DNA of 64,000 nucleotides from Hsuehochloa calcarea (taxonomy: Eukaryota > Streptophyta > Magnoliopsida > Poales > Poaceae), in assembly GCA_036346395.1 (NCBI GenBank), contig CM070603.1, forward strand, positions 53,612,868 through 53,676,867, read 5' to 3'. A program made the position numbers and the translations under genes. This document shows positions 35,892 through 47,758 of this stretch, piece by piece. Within the stretch, counting starts at the first letter, position 1. Every line of letters begins with the position of its first letter. A model generated the notes under the pieces. The model had not been told where the DNA came from, made no database searches, and saw only the letters and a list, made by a program, of their open reading frames with translations.

Positions 35892-36818
35892 TCAGATTAT
35901 CTCCCTGTCCCTCCCCCACGCGCATGCAGCGATGAGCTGATCATCCCACAGCGTTGAGCTATGCTCCAACCACAGATCAACCTCATCTTCTACCGCCATC
36001 ATTGGAAGAACACCACCAATGCTGCCTGTCGTTGTATTGGAGGAAGAACCAGAGGTTGTTTCTTGATGAAGAGGCGCAAGAGCGGTGTTTCCGCCGCCGC
36101 CGTCGAGGCGGCTGCGAGGCGATGAGGCTCTAAGGCAGATCTCGGGGACGACGCTGCTGAGGTAGCCGGACCTAGTGTCCTCACTGAAGAGGCTACTGAA
36201 CTCATCATCTGCACCACTGCGCTCATCACCCTTTGGTACCAAGCTAGTGCAGAAGGCAGTAGTAGGCAATATTGTGGTAGAAGCTTGCAGCTGGGACGTT
36301 GGTTGGAAGGCCAAGATATGGTGAGAGCTTGGTCGTTTCATGGTTGGTGGAGCACTTGTGAGGCCCTGGGTTTGGAATTTGTAGATGAAATTGGTCTCAG
36401 ATTCATGGCCTTTCATGGTGAGCGCGGCGCGGTCGTAGGCTAGGGCGGCCTCTTGGGCGGTGTCGAAGGTACCGAGCCAGTGGCGCTTCTTGGTGGAGGG
36501 GTCCTTTATCTCGGCAGCGTAGCGGCCCCAGAGCCGCCGTCGCACCCCTAGGAGCCGCCCCGGCTCTAGGGTCTTCCTCCTCCTTCCCCTCCTATCCGTA
36601 GGAGAGGGGGATGCGGTAGCTAGGGAACATCCGTTATTGCTATTATTATCATCGCCGTTGCCACCATCACTTTCTCTAAAGTTGAAGACTAATGGAGTTG
36701 GAAAGTAATCGCTAGAAGCTTGGTCAAATCTAGAGGTGGTAGTCTCGGCTCCTTTGGAGGAGGAAGACATAGGTAGGGCAGAGAAAGGAGAAGGGTTTTG
36801 TTGATTTGGGAGTAGCAT
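35892..36818 (-). CDS. AP2/ERF transcription factor, FRIZZY PANICLE / ERF086-like
   Basis: Single exon, 308 residues, ATG 36818 to stop at 35892. A polar Ser/Asn-rich N-terminus is followed by a basic stretch (DRRGRRRK, ~75-82) and one AP2 domain (~90-147): GVRRRLWGRYAAEIKDPS, RHWLGTFDTAQEAALAYDRA, TNFIY. The long tail is Ser/Thr-rich and ends in an acidic-aromatic patch (VDLWLEHSSTLWDD). The RHWLGTFDTAQEAALAYDRAAL core and EPGRLLGV lead-in are those of the grass FZP/BD1 and Arabidopsis LEAFY PETIOLE/PUCHI group, which controls meristem identity and organ initiation. That role is inferred. Two positions are unusual: Leu replaces the Pro of RRRPWGR, and Lys replaces the Arg of AAEIRD, a base-contacting residue in ERF structures. 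A second start at Met17 is possible. No introns, stops or frameshifts. Confidence 0.9.
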   Translation of the reverse strand: MLLPNQQNPSPFSALPMSSSSKGAETTTSRFDQASSDYFPTPLVFNFRESDGGNGDDNNSNNGCSLATASPSPTDRRGRRRKTLEPGRLLGVRRRLWGRYAAEIKDPSTKKRHWLGTFDTAQEAALAYDRAALTMKGHESETNFIYKFQTQGLTSAPPTMKRPSSHHILAFQPTSQLQASTTILPTTAFCTSLVPKGDERSGADDEFSSLFSEDTRSGYLSSVVPEICLRASSPRSRLDGGGGNTALAPLHQETTSGSSSNTTTGSIGGVLPMMAVEDEVDLWLEHSSTLWDDQLIAACAWGRDREII

Positions 36819-37120
36819 TGCACTGTAGTGTAGCGGTGGAGTGGTGTGGTGTGGTGTGGTGAGGTGAGAGCCCTAGCCACAGGGGAGTATAAAAGGCCAA
36901 ACGGGGTGTAGCTAGCTAGCTGCACGTGTTGAGATGGATGGAATTGAGAGAGAGAGAGAGAGAGGCATGCAGGGACAGTAGATGTGATGGTGCAATGTAC
37001 TCATGCACACGCATGTGCATGCACTGCCATGTAGCTTCCAGTACCGGGTACATGTATACACGTACACAGGGACGCATCCTAGTGTATTGACTGGCTTATG
37101 TATAACATATAGCAGCATAA
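36819..37120 (-). promoter_or_regulatory. Upstream region of the ERF gene with GA/CT microsatellite
   Basis: The minus-strand promoter contains a GGTGTGGTGTGG run near the leader and a (GA)n tract at 36946-36964. The + strand reads TATAAAAG at 36888-36895, so a strict TATA box faces away from the gene; the minus strand has only TTTTATAC. Confidence 0.4.
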
Positions 37121-37539
37121 TTTGTATACAAAAGGTTACTCCATAAATTTAAGTGAGATTAGTGTATGGTGGTCCCAATAACCACAGTGACTTTTTTTTT
37201 TGATTTGCCCCTGCACATACATACATACAGTGCGCATATGCATGACAAAAATAGAGGGGGTGCTCATAGAAAAAATCTAATATGATAAAATTGTACATAA
37301 TACATTTGAATGTCTAATGCAATCCAAATTTATATATAAATAAACAAGAGATAAAGCGAGAATGTAAAATAAACTTAAGGTAATACTTTGCTAATAAATA
37401 TAACAATATGAATGCCTATAAATACGTGTGAGTATCAATCTATGGAACAAAAATAGATAAATTAGTGAAATAATCAGAAAAATATTATTAATTATAAACA
37501 TTGAAATGAAATAGAAGTATGGAACATACCGCAAAACCG
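37121..37539. other. AT-rich spacer
   Basis: Nothing recognisable beyond poly-T and ATA-rich runs. Confidence 0.3.
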
Positions 37540-37803
37540 TCAGCTATGACTAGGAGCAAGAGGCAACTCCATTCTACGAGATTTCATCTGTTGAAAGCGA
37601 TCTATGATTGTTTTATCATCAATACTTTTGAATATCTCTCGCTCAGTGTAGCACAACATTAAGTCATTGAGCCATTCATCGGAGACTTTGTTGCGCGAGT
37701 CTGTTTTGATAATTTTCATTGCCGAAAAGATTCTTTCAACTGATATCGTTACCATAGGAAGAATCAATGTTAGCTCAATGAGACATGTAACTAGACTAAA
37801 CAA
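37540..37803 (-). pseudogene. hAT-family dimerisation exon, Ac/ZMYM-type transposase fragment
   Basis: An acceptor CTTGTTTAG| near 37796 opens a clean frame: LIELTLILPMVTISVERIF, SAMKIIKT, SDEWLNDLMLCYTERE, then a short basic tail and stop at 37540. This is the hAT C-terminal dimerisation motif of plant DUF4371/ZMYM-like transposases, distinct from the transposase at 11-14 kb. No matching upstream transposase exons were found to 38472, so the element is deleted internally or split by the Gypsy insertion. Confidence 0.75.
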
Positions 37804-38472
37804 GTAGACAATATCACATGTTCACAACATCATCTCAATATTTCAACTTTTAAGTTTCTAAGTATTTAAATTAGCGAGCCACTGAGTACTGATCCTACTC
37901 AAGTTAAGGTTTGACCACACATGCCCATGAAGTAAGGTGAACACACAAGCTAGCTAGTAATTAAATTTGTGCAAATATCCTTGAAAACTTCCTTTAAATC
38001 CAAGGACACAATCACGTGGTCAAATGGTGATCCATATTGATTGGGCTAAACTTGCAATGATGCCATCTCTAATTAGCAGTCAATTTGAGTTTATTCCTAC
38101 AATGCTATTATTCCTGTATTCAATCAAGTGTGAACTTTACCTCAACACTCAGCTCCTTGACTCCTTGTGACCTTGTCTCCTCTGCTCCTCGCTCCTCAGA
38201 CCTCAGTGACTCAGTCGACGGTCGGTCAAAAGCTCTAAACAGTCTCCTCACGCGACTTCCTCTTCCGGTCTTCCTCATGCGCCTTCCTAACAACCTCCTC
38301 ACGCGCCTTCCTCAATCCTCACCCGGCAGGCCCCCGATCGCCCCCAGCCGGCCCCCGCCCAGCCGCCCAGGTGAGTTGTGCTGTGAGCCTCCTCCGAACG
38401 GGGATAGAATTAGGGATTTAGGGAGTGGGGATAGGGAATTCGAGAATAGGGATTTGGAGAGTGAGGAGTGGG
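37804..38472. other. Spacer with a GC-rich patch carrying a strong + strand splice donor
   Basis: Bases 38150-38372 are CT- and GC-rich on the + strand and end in CCCAG|GTGAGTTG at 38370/38371, like a leader exon. No protein frame is recognisable. Below it is a run of GGGGATAGGGAATT-like repeats (38400-38470). Confidence 0.35.
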
Positions 38473-38626
38473 GAACGGGGAATTAAGGATTTGGGGAGTG
38501 TGAAAATGAGCCCAATGATATTGGATTATAGAAAGAATATAGTCTAAACGGAAACGGCACAAAATAACCTTGCTTGAGTTGCTTCGTGTCTTCCTGAGTT
38601 CTTTCTTCTTCAAAGATGCGCTGCTC
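38473..38626. repeat. Left copy of a 154-bp direct repeat flanking the Gypsy element
   Basis: It runs from gaacggggaattaagg to gatgcgctgctc and is nearly identical to 47394-47547. The visible differences are one G in a homopolymer and T/C near the end. It directly abuts the start of the 5' LTR at 38627. Confidence 0.9.
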
Positions 38627-41456
38627 TGTAAGAACCCGACAAAATTAAAATCTTGTAATCATAATTAAAGGCTAATACTAGGATCAATCGCAGTAATCAC
38701 TCTTTTAAAATTTCTTCCAAAAGCTTGCTCAATTGTCATTATAACATCAGTATAATCCAATTTCATAATTTTTACAGGAGTATTGTTACAACAAATTAAA
38801 GTACATGAATTGCATCATTTATTACATCAGATCAAATCATAATTACAACTTTGAGTTCATTACAAAACGATTAAACAAAGATCTTGCATTTCATATCTCT
38901 GAAGCCTTCCTTGAAGTATTGTTCGTCCATCGTAGTCAATCGAATCGCCTTCCTCGACTCAATCCGAAGTGCCACTACCAGCTCCATTTTCCGTCGACCA
39001 AACATAAGACCATTCGCAAATCGAAAACCATAGCATAGAGTTAAGATAGAATAGTTTGCCATCAGAGTACAGTAGGAATCACCGCGGTTCCCAGATCAAC
39101 CTAGGTTAGTTGGCACCGTGAGTATCGAGGCTACCCAAATCGACACGATTAACCAGCGACTTGATTCTCAAGTCACCGGCTAAACCAAATCGGTTGGCAC
39201 TGGATACCCGCGATACCTAAACCAACCTAAGTAATCGCGCCGATCTTATTCCGTAGGCTTCATCATTCGGCATTCTCAAATCCAACACCTACGAATACCA
39301 AATTTCCCTCGATTCTGACATATGGCAAAACCCTTAGAAAGGCATGAAGCATAGGGTCAATAATCACCACAGAAGCCATACATTCCCATTTGAGCCCACA
39401 GATACAGATGAAGGATAAGAACAGGTAAAAGTAAAATTGAACAGGAGGGCGGGTGAAAACAATCTGCATAGCCAAGAGATAAGAACAACCGAGTACCCTT
39501 CCCAGCAGCAATCCATTCCCCTGCCAAACCCCGCCTAACACAAAGACCACCATACATCCCCCGACCATTTGCCAAACCCACTCAAGAGCCTTCCCGGTGC
39601 ATCCTCTCCCGATTACGCGAGAAGAAGGAGCAAGAACACAGGAGCAAAGGCGGCGCCAAGAAGCGGGAAGAAGGTCGGCACCAAGGAGCAAGAAGGAACC
39701 ACCAAAGCAGACCCAGAGCGGAGGAGAGCACCAAAGAAGCGGCACTTCCATCCCCCTCCTAGCCCAGTTTCAAGCCAAAAAGGTGAACCCAAATCCCACT
39801 AGTGTGCACTGCCATGTTGCACCGCTTATCAATCTCATTTGCATCACAAAGCATCAATCCATCCTCATCACAGCAAGGGATCGATAGAGAGGAGTTGAGT
39901 GTTACCAACCACCCCCATCAACCACAAGACCACCAAACCACCATTTCCCCAACCACCATACACCCAATCCGAAGAATTTGAGCATGTATCCAATAAAAAT
40001 AAGCATTAGCATCAACCACATGTGCTAAAGAAGCAACCTTAGCAAAATCAAGATCGGTAGTAACCGGCTTAGGGCACCGTGAGAAGAACAGGGTGAGAAC
40101 CGAAAGCCCACAGATCCATTCCCATTCGGCAAGCCAACACTCAAGAGCCTTCCCGGTCGGCATCCTCTCCCGGCCCGCATTAGCAAGAAGGAGCAAGAAC
40201 ACGAGGAGCAACCTAGGCAAGCGATCCTCTTGAACATCAAGATAGCTATTTTAAATGTAAACCGTATATTGCTGTATTAGAAGTATTGCATCCAAAAATT
40301 ACTTCTCAAAAATTTAAATCAAAGAATCGAGATGAAAATGGAAGAGATAAGAATGATGAAAAGAATGTGATAAAATTATGATATGGTTGGTAAAGGGATC
40401 CTGTAGGCGGGAAGAACATGATAAAATGATGATAATGATGATGTGATAAGAGGTGGGACTCCTTTACATATGGTTATAATATAAGGATCAACAAAACTCT
40501 TACTCGGTCGGATGTCAGAAATCGCGCCAACCATTTTCCGGAATGTTATATGAGTGAGTGTGTTGAGAAACCCTAGATTGGGCGGTGCTATATGCGCTAA
40601 GGGGTGTTGGGTGAAGGTGCGTCCGCCCAACTAACATTACGAACTTCGGTGTGAAGATTCGTTTCGCACCGAAGCGGAGCGTAATGGGTGGAAAAATTAA
40701 TCACGTAACCTGGAAAACGTTCTGTATCCTGAACTCGAAGTCGCATCAAAGGAAATGTGATGGACCTGGTTCATTTTAGAGTTCAGAATAGCTATGGGTA
40801 AAGTGGTACAAGCCTGCGCAGTGCTATACAAATCATGAATTCATGCCAGTCTCCTGGATTGGAGTCTACGGGAACCACCAGGGGTCTTTCTTCTTCCGAG
40901 TGACCAGTAGTGTTTTCAGTATAAAATTTGCCACAATTATTTAATGATTTATTTTCAGAATGATATGAGATAGAATTTGAGATAATCATCAGAGATATTG
41001 ACATGAGATGCATCTTTTGCTACTAATGCTTCCGAGTACTCTGACTCAACCTTGCTAGTATTCTCCTTTGTAGATCCTAGTCCGGGTGGGATTTATCCCG
41101 AGTGGGACGAGGAGGTGCAGTGCGAGTGCAGTGCGAGTCTGAGATGAGACCGCAGCAGACTTGGACCACGGCAAGGAGGAGGTAGGCGAGGCGACGCCTT
41201 ATTTGGCGCTTGGGACGACTAGGGACACTTTAGGCGTGGCGAGCAAGGGAAGACTCGGTCTTATTTTGGTATTTGTAATAAATATGTGTAATATAAAACC
41301 TTAGCTTTGTGTGGTTAATCGTTGTAATTAAATAACAGATTTCCATCTTGTTGTTCTCTCACAAGACTTTGATAATGGCTTACTATTCGTCGGAGCGGTG
41401 TTCTACAGGCGCATTTAATAGTAATCGCCTGAGGTAATCACACGGGGCGTCACAGG

Positions 41457-41468
41457 TGGTATCAGAGC
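41457..41468 (+). other. Primer-binding site, tRNA-iMet type
   Basis: TGGTATCAGAGC starts two bases after the 5' LTR end. It is complementary to the 3' end of plant initiator tRNA-Met, the standard primer of Gypsy and Copia elements. Confidence 0.9.
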
Positions 41469-42552
41469 AATAGGTTTGGGCCACGCTAATAAAATAGAAA
41501 CTGTTGTAGAACCTAAGCATGTTTTTCTTACTTGCTATATTGCACTAAGTATCTTATTAACCCTTGTCTTGATGTCATTTCTATTCCACCCTCTTGTCAA
41601 AATTATTATGTTAAAATCTTACCTTCCTTTAAAGTGACAACCTACTAACGTAGAACCATTCCTTCGCAGGAGGTTTACGTCCAGTCTTTTGTCCGAGAGT
41701 CGAGTGCCTCGTTGTAGGATCCATGCTGTTATTTCCTGTTAATGATCAGTCAGGCTAGCCATTCAACATAGGATAGGTCATTCGAAAATGTTAGCATGGG
41801 TGTATCAATATAAGATTTAGATCATAGTGCCTGGACTAGAGGCATGGAGTAGAATTCTGGCATGGACTCACTCTCCAGTTTTGGATAAGTGTAGACCATA
41901 CCCATAGAACACCTTATCTATTCCTCTCAGTATCACCAAATGAATCAAGTCGACCTTCCAAAAAAGAAAGTAATTATACTTAAAGAGAGCATATAAAGGC
42001 GACGATGTAAGAAAATGTGACTTATCTCATTTCAGATCTCGATTTCGGACGAGTGGTCCGTGGCACTCGGCGTGTAGCTCTGCGTCCGAACGAAATCCGG
42101 GCGTACTCGTGAATGAGCCCTCGAGCGATCCCAAATATGTGATTTGGGTGGACTCGAGCGGATCTCGGCGTGCACAGGCGCGTGGATCCGTGGTAGTGTA
42201 GGTCGCACTCGGAGGCAAGCTACGGCGATCCCAAACACAATGGATTTGGGCGGTCTCGAAGAACGGATCTCGGCGTGGTCGAGCACGAAAGACTCGGCTA
42301 GTATAGGATTTGGATCTTTTGCATCTCATTGTTTCTTGGTGTTAGTTGATTATCTGTGTATGGACTAATTCAACTCACTCGCGGGTTAATTCTGAAAGAT
42401 ATACATGATGATCTCTTTCCTACCCTAAACTACTTCTGAATTGTGAACAACCACCCCAAATAATTAAAAGACTCGCTAAAGAAAGTCTCATAATAGCTAA
42501 ATCACGAGTAAGAGCAAATCTTAACTTAACAATCGGTTAACTTTTTCCCCTC

Positions 42553-45500
42553 CAGATGAAAGGTCAAGGCGGGAAGATCAAGGTTCGTAGCAGGGTTGGG
42601 AGCCTTGCCACCTGAAGTACCCACGGGAGATCTACCAGTAGTTCCTCCTGAGTCCACACCTGGCCATTCCAGAGGCTCAATACTACCAGGAACTGATCCA
42701 CTAGCACTCACGAGGACCACAGACCCTGTGGGAGGAATGGCAGATGTCCTCCGCTTTCTTGAAGACTCTAGGAAAGAAGCTCAAGAAAACCGTAATGCAT
42801 TTATGGAGGCACTTTTAACCGAGTAGTCCCTACCACACCCAAACCAACTAGAGGAGTAAGTTTGCTCGGACTCGCCCTCCCATTTGCCAAGGCAATCGAT
42901 CCTCAAGCGAATGATTGGTGGTGGAGGTAGAGAAGAAGTTGGACACGATGGGATGTTCGGATGTAGAAAAGGTCCCAGATATCGTCACACCAATTGATGG
43001 ACTGCGGCCACTGGTGGCTTAACTACAATCGCAATCGTGTTAGCGAGCAACCCATCAATTGGGCGAATTTAAGCTCGCTCACGTAAACCCACGTTGGAAA
43101 TCATCAAGGCGGAAAAGATGATTGAATATCTAAGTCAATTCAATGACCTTTCCCGTTATGCTCCAGCTGATGTCGACACAGAGGAAAAGAAAATAGAGAA
43201 ATTCTTGGATGGAATGCAACCTTACCTGAAAATGCTTTTATCTATCCATAAGATAACTGAATTTCAGGACTTGGTCAACCGAGCCATCATCTTGGAAAAT
43301 GAACATTCCAATTTGACAGAAGAAAGGAGAAAGAAGGCTAGGATTGACCCTCGTCCACAAAACCTTCGAAGGCCCCGTCCTTATCAGCAGCAACAACCAC
43401 CGCCTAGATTTGGACCACCTGGGCCTAGACCCTTCAATCCATCTGTACAAAGGCCGACAACTCCAAGACAGCCAGTAGTAGCGGCACTGCGGTGTGCCAA
43501 GTGTGGGGGAAACCACCCAACAAAGTCCTGCATGACCGGCACAGGAGCATGTTTCAATTGTGGGAAGCATGGACATCGAAGGGCTGATTGTCCTCACCCA
43601 CAGAGAACATTTGGGACTCCACCACAGCCTGCAATTGTACCCAGATTTCCTGCAGCTGCACCACCTCAAGTCCACCGCATGAATCAACCCAGGAGTTTCA
43701 ACCAAAATACCACAGGAGCAGTTGGAAGAGGACCAGCCCGTCTGACTCATGTGACAGCCGAACAGGTTGGAGAAGCCACAGATGTGATCACCGGTAAGCT
43801 TTTGATTCCACCTGCTATGGGTATTGTTCTTTTCGATCCTGGAGCAACTCACTCTTTTATTTCTCACCAGTTTCTAGTAGATCACAAACTAACCTCTGAG
43901 CTTTTGGAAAAACCAATGGGGGTTAGTACACCTGCCGGGACGCTAGAAGTAACATTAATCAGAAAAGGTCAGGCTATTGTAATCCATAACACTAAGTTTC
44001 TAGCAAATCTCCTTGTCATTAACCTGAGTGGATTAGAAGTAATCCTGGGTATGGATTGGTTATCCTCACATGGGGTAAACATAGACTGTGAAACCAAGCA
44101 GGCGTCCATCAGAAAGCCCGATGGGACCCGACTCCAATACATAGGGGCAAGAAACAAACAAAAACCACTTAATTCCAGCTTAGCAAATCTTCAATTGAAA
44201 GAACCAGAGCACATACCAATAGTGAAAGACTTCCCTGACGTATTCCCCGAAGAGCTGCCGGGTATGCCACCAGTTAGAGAGGTCGACTTTACTATCAATC
44301 TAATCCCGGGAACGGCTCCGATATCAAAAAGGCCCTATCGAATGAATGCAAAGGAATTAGTGGAACTGAAAAAGCAACTGGATGAACTGGAGGAAAAAGG
44401 GTTTATTAAAGAGAGTACATCACCATGGGGAGCTCCAGTCCTCTTTGCAAAGAAGAAAGACGGAGGATTAAGATTGTGTACAGACTACCGGGAGCTAAAC
44501 AATGTCACTATAAAGAATAAATACCCGCTACCCCGAATTGACGATCTATTTGACCAGTTGAAAGTGGCGAAGGTATTTTCAAAAATTGACTTAAGATCTG
44601 GATACCACCAGATCAGAGTTAATCCTAGTGACATTGAGAAGACTGCTTTTGTATCACGGTATGGGCATCATGAATACACCGTTGTTCCTTTTGGGATGAC
44701 TAATGCACCGGCCGTATTCATGAATCTGATGAATAAACTGTTCATGCAATATTTGGACAAATTCATCGTTGTCTTCATAGATGACATCCTTGTTTATTCT
44801 AAGAGTGAGGAAGAGCATTCGCAACACCTCACTATTACTCTGGAGATTCTTCGTGAAAACCAGCTTTATGCCAAATTCAGTAAATGCGAATTTTGGCTAG
44901 ACCAAGTAGCATTTCTGGGACACATCATTTCTGGAAGAGGAATCGAAGTGGACCCTTCCAAAATTGAAACAGTTACCTCATGGAAACGTCCCACAAATAC
45001 CACCGGGATCCGAAGTTTCCTTGGATTCGCGGGATATTACCGACGATTCATAAAGGGGTTCTCTCAAATCACATCTCCACTTAAAAACTCCTGAAGAAAG
45101 ATGCCAATTTTGTTTGGACAGAAATGTGTGAAAAGAGCTTCCAAGAGCTAAAGCAGCGCTTAACCATCGCACTACCTCCTTTCCCTACCCAAGGAAGGAA
45201 TTGACTAATTGCGATGCTTCTAAATATAATTGGGATGCGTATTAATGCAAGATGAAAAAGTCATCGCATATGCTTCGAGACAACTGAGGCCCCACGAGAT
45301 GAACTATCCCACTCATGATCTAGAATTGGGAGCTGTAGTGTTTGCCTTAAAAATCTGGAGACATTACTTGTATGGATCCAAGTGTACCTGTCAAGGATCA
45401 TAAAAGCCTCAAATACATCTTTACCCAAAAGAACTAAATATGAGGCAAAGGAGATGGTTAGAATTAATCAAGGATTATGACCTAACCATAAATTACCATC

Positions 45501-46127
45501 CGCACAAGCGAGCGTGGTGGCCGATGCCCTCGATGAAAATCCCAATGTCATTATCTTTCGCAGAAAGTCACACACGGACTTAATTCAAGCTCGGCCCAAA
45601 TGAGAATAGAAGTAAAGATCTGCTTCTTCCGAAGCTACCATTGCCGCAATGGTATTCCATCCTACCCTTCGTGATCAAATCCAAGAACATCAACTCTCGG
45701 ATCCATTCATCATAGAAGAAATCCGGTAATCAAATCGGATCAATCATCCGAGTTAGTGTAGATGACTCAGGAATCTTATGGCGGCAAGCAAGAATCAAGG
45801 TCCCACCATCCCCAAATTAAAGAGACTATTCTCGTGAAGCCCATGATACTCCATACACTATACATCCAGCAAAGACGAAGATGTACCAGATTTGAAGGAA
45901 AATTTTTGGTGGCCAAGCATGAAAAGGACCATAGCCGAATATGTTAGCCATTGTGACACACCTTAAAAGTCAAAGTGAACACCAACGTCCATGATCGCTA
46001 AAACCACTGGAAATACCCAATGGAAATGGGAGGATATCTTATCACCTCGGATAGAGGATCGTTGTTCACCTCTGGTTTTGGAAGAGCCTACACACCGCAT
46101 TGGGCACCACTCTCAATTTCAAGACCG
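42553..46127 (+). pseudogene. Gypsy gag-pol polyprotein, broken
   Basis: A gag N-terminal frame (42596-42826) ends in a stop. The longest open part, 43094-45094 (666 residues), contains two zinc knuckles (CAKCGGNHPTKSC ~134-146 and CFNCGKHGHRRADC ~153-166). An aspartic protease motif LFDPGATHSFIS (~246) follows, then RT with YPLPRIDDLF, SGYHQIRV and the catalytic FIDDILVYSK (~561). A frame change near 45083 ends that frame. RNase H (AYASRQLRPHE, LELGAVVFALKIWRHYLYG) and integrase pieces (ITSDRGSLFTS near 46045) follow in shifting frames and then stop at the junction with the truncated LTR. There is no complete integrase or chromodomain. Confidence 0.88.
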
Positions 46128-47395
46128 CCTCTTGAACATCAAGATAGCTATTTTAAATGTAAACCGTATATTGCTGTATTAGAAGTATTGCATCCAAAAA
46201 TTACTTCTCAAAAATTTAAATCAAAGAATCGAGATGAAAATGGAAGAGATAAGAATGATGAAAAGAATGTGATAAAATTATGATATGGTTGGTAAAGGGA
46301 TCCTAGGGCAGGGGAAGAACATGATAAAATGATGATAATGATGATGTGATAAGAGGTGGGACTCCTTTACATATGGTTATAATATAAGGATCAACAAAAC
46401 TCTTACTCGGTCGGATCTCAGAAATCGATGCCAACCATTTTCCGTTTGTGAGGCGTAAAATGCTACCCTGTTACGTGATTATGCTTTCCACGCGGGTATG
46501 TTATATGAGTGAGTGTGTTGAGAAACCCTAGATTGGGCCAGGCGCTATATGCGCTAAGGGGGTGTTGGGTGAAGGTGCGTCCGGCCCAACTAACATTACG
46601 AACTTCGGTGTGAAGATTCGTTCGACCGAGCGGAACGTAATGGGTGGAAAAATTAATCACGTAACTCGAAAACGTTACGATCCACGAACTCAAGTCGCAT
46701 CAAAGGAAATGTGATGGACCTGGTTCATTTTAGAGTTCAGAATAACTATGGGTAAAGTGGTACAAGCTGCTTGTGCTATACAAATCATGAATTCATGCCG
46801 CCTCTGGATTGGAGTCTACGGAACCACCAGGGTCTTTCTTCTTCCGAGTGACCGTGAGTGTTTTCGTATAAAATTTGCCACAATTATTTAATGATTTATT
46901 TTGAATGATATGAGATAGAATTTGAGATAATCATCGAGATATTGACATGAGATGCATCTTTTGCTACTAATGCTTCTTTGAGTACTCAGACTCAACCTTG
47001 CTAGTATTCTCCTTTGTAGATCCTAGTCGGGTGGGATTTATCCCGAGTGGGACGAGGAGGTGCAGTGCAGTGCAGTGCAGTGCAGATGAGACCGCAGCAG
47101 ACTTGGACCACGGCAATGAGGAGCAGGCGAGGCGACGTTATTTGGCGCTTAGGACGACTAGGGACACTTTAGGCGTGGCGAGGAGGAAGACTCGGCCTTA
47201 TTTTGGTATTTGTAATAAATATGTGTAATATAAAACATTAGCTTTGTGTGGTTAATGTTGTAATTAAATAACAGCTTTCATCTTGTTGTTCTGCTGCACT
47301 TTGATAATGGCTTACTATTCGTCGGAAATGGTGTTCTACCGCAGCGGGCGAATAGTAATCCGTGTCTTTAAGCTGATTACCCTGGTAATCACACG
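46128..47395 (+). mobile_element. Truncated right LTR of the Gypsy element
   Basis: Collinear with 40226-41444 of the left LTR, with many 1-3 base indels. It lacks the first ~1.6 kb and the terminal GGGGCGTCACA. It runs directly into the second copy of the 154-bp host repeat. Confidence 0.85.
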
Positions 47396-47547
47396 AACGG
47401 GAATTAAGGATTTGGGGAGTGTGAAAATGAGCCCAATGATATTGGATTATAGAAAGAATATAGTCTAAACGGAAACGGCACAAAATAACCTTGCTTGAGT
47501 TGCTTCGTGTCTTCCTGAGTTCTTTCTTCTTCAAAGATGCGCCGCTC
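47394..47547. repeat. Right copy of the 154-bp direct repeat
   Basis: Near-identical to 38473-38626. To its right the host sequence continues uninterrupted (ctttccttcg...), so this copy represents the undisturbed target and the left copy the duplicated part. Confidence 0.9.
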
Positions 47548-47758
47548 CTTCTTTCCTTCGTGGCGCCTGCTGCGGCATGCTCCTTTCCTTCCTCTTGGCT
47601 TCTTGCCTTCTTGGCTTCTTGCTTGCGCCACCACCGACCGGTGCTTTGTCCATGAATGAATCAAGTGTGATAAATTCGGCTAATATCTTGAAGCGCATGG
47701 GTTTTGTGCGTGGTTTATTTGAGCTAAGCAGGGCAGAGAGCATTTCGCCACGCATCAC
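47531..47758 (-). pseudogene. Minus-strand coding-like fragment beside the duplicated repeat
   Basis: An open frame reads MMRGEMLSALLSSNKPRTK, then a basic tail rich in Lys, Arg and Glu. On the minus strand it runs into AGCAAG|GTTATTTT, a weak donor inside the 154-bp repeat. The Lys-rich start with Ser and Asp could be the N-terminal exon of the hAT-like gene whose dimerisation exon is at 37540-37803. That link is speculative. Confidence 0.3.

Larger units (their letters stand above)
38627..47395 (+). mobile_element. Gypsy (Ty3) retrotransposon with deleted integrase-to-LTR region
   Basis: The 5' LTR is 38627-41454 (2828 bp; TGTAAGAACCCGAC...GGGGCGTCACA). A primer-binding site TGGTATCAGAGC at 41457-41468 follows, then leader, gag and pol (42553-46127), then a right LTR of only ~1.27 kb (46128-47395). 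The right LTR starts in the middle of the LTR sequence, joined to integrase at a short shared word (cctcttgaac). It also lacks its last ~10 bases. Long LTRs and the RT sequence suit the Tekay/Del group of chromoviruses; this is an inference. A solo LTR of a related family lies at 32271-34979. Confidence 0.85.

Noticed and set aside
39263..40240. Hydrophobic minus-strand frames of 100-160 residues
   Set aside because: Inside the Gypsy 5' LTR; overlapping frames on both strands and an internal duplication (ctcaagagccttcccggt) show no coding preference.
41457..41468. tRNA-like sequence TGGTATCAGAGC (also at 8684 and 58901)
   Set aside because: These are primer-binding sites next to LTR ends, not tRNA genes; no cloverleaf can be drawn around them.
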